From contig JAGQRA010000036.1 of NCBI GenBank assembly GCA_020425885.1, forward strand, positions 1-6,566: a DNA stretch of 6,566 bases. The letters run 5' to 3'. Under the pieces are notes generated by a model. The model had not been told where the DNA came from. It saw nothing but the letters and a program-made list of their open reading frames with translations, and ran no database searches. Of this stretch, positions 6,384 through 6,566 are shown piece by piece (the first letter of the stretch is position 1; each line of letters begins with the position of its first letter). The position numbers and the translations under genes were made by a program. Origin of the DNA: Planctomycetota bacterium (GTDB taxonomy: Bacteria; Planctomycetota; UBA1135; UBA2386).

Positions 6384-6388
6384 GGCCG

Positions 6389-6566
6389 ATGAATCACGTT
6401 CGCATCTATGGCGATCCGTTCGGCGAGGACGCAGTGGCCAGCCGGATGCGCAGCTTCCTGCGCCTGGCCCTCGGTTCGGGAATGCGCTGCTCGCTGTCGC
6501 TCGGCGCGGTGGTGGAGCGCCCGGTGCGCGCGGGCGAGAGCGAGATCCCGCTGACGGACGGCGTGA
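6389..6566 (+). CDS. Partial protein of unknown function, runs off the right edge
   Basis: The 59 visible residues begin MNHVRIYGDPFGEDAVASR and continue through FLRLALGSGMRCSLSLGAVV to EIPLTDGV with no stop. The start is well supported by the AGAGG box. The opening beta-strand, a glycine turn and an arginine-rich helix leading to a second strand (VRIYGDPFGED..., LGSGMRCSLSL) vaguely recall the first Rossmann unit of a glycosyltransferase. That is only an impression, and I do not assign a function. It diverges from the 5335-6300 gene, with 88 bases between the starts; I see no convincing promoter in that gap. Confidence 0.65.
   Translation, partial: MNHVRIYGDPFGEDAVASRMRSFLRLALGSGMRCSLSLGAVVERPVRAGESEIPLTDGV

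Overview
This is a GC-rich bacterial window with five recognisable protein genes and one further partial gene, packed tightly. The longest stretch without a gene is about 220 bases (5113-5334). Start sites mostly lack a Shine-Dalgarno sequence. The secreted protein at 3505-5112 ends in a roughly 100-residue domain (YLMLGS, SGTTPG, LPLN, FAHLIYD motifs) that I associate with extracellular proteins of Planctomycetota. Together with the high GC this suggests a planctomycete or a relative, but that is inference and not proof.

Layout. Positions 1-462 (minus) are the 5' part of RNase PH (rph), cut off by the window edge. It appears to start at a CTG codon behind a good GAGGA ribosome binding site. 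Immediately upstream on the same strand, 504-1742, is a membrane-anchored hybrid histidine-kinase-like protein with a C-terminal receiver domain. Its kinase part has lost the phospho-accepting His, the N-box Asn and the ATP-binding glycines, so it looks like a pseudokinase. It probably forms a short operon with rph. Divergent from it, 1828-3477 (plus), is a sugar-isomerase-like protein of the L-fucose/L-arabinose isomerase superfamily that keeps the Glu/Asp/His metal ligands.

This gene converges on 3505-5112 (minus), with a GC hairpin between the stop codons. The minus-strand gene encodes an exported arylsulfotransferase-type beta-propeller protein. Its upstream region contains a well-spaced sigma70-type promoter overlapped by a 7-bp inverted repeat that may be an operator. 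Further upstream on the same strand, 5335-6300 is a poorly characterised protein whose last part resembles the C-terminal beta-domain of family 38 alpha-mannosidases, without a catalytic domain. Divergent from it, a plus-strand gene starts at 6389 and runs off the window; it has a clear ribosome binding site but no identified function.

Functionally the window combines RNA 3'-end processing (rph), a signalling protein, and three proteins that could touch carbohydrate or sulfate-ester metabolism. No gene set here is recognisable as a known multi-gene system. A common role for the isomerase-like, sulfotransferase-like and mannosidase-like proteins is only a hypothesis. The most interesting points are the degenerate kinase, the CTG start of rph, the matching promoters (same -10 hexamer TAGCTT, same 17-base spacer) before two genes, and the palindrome over one of them.
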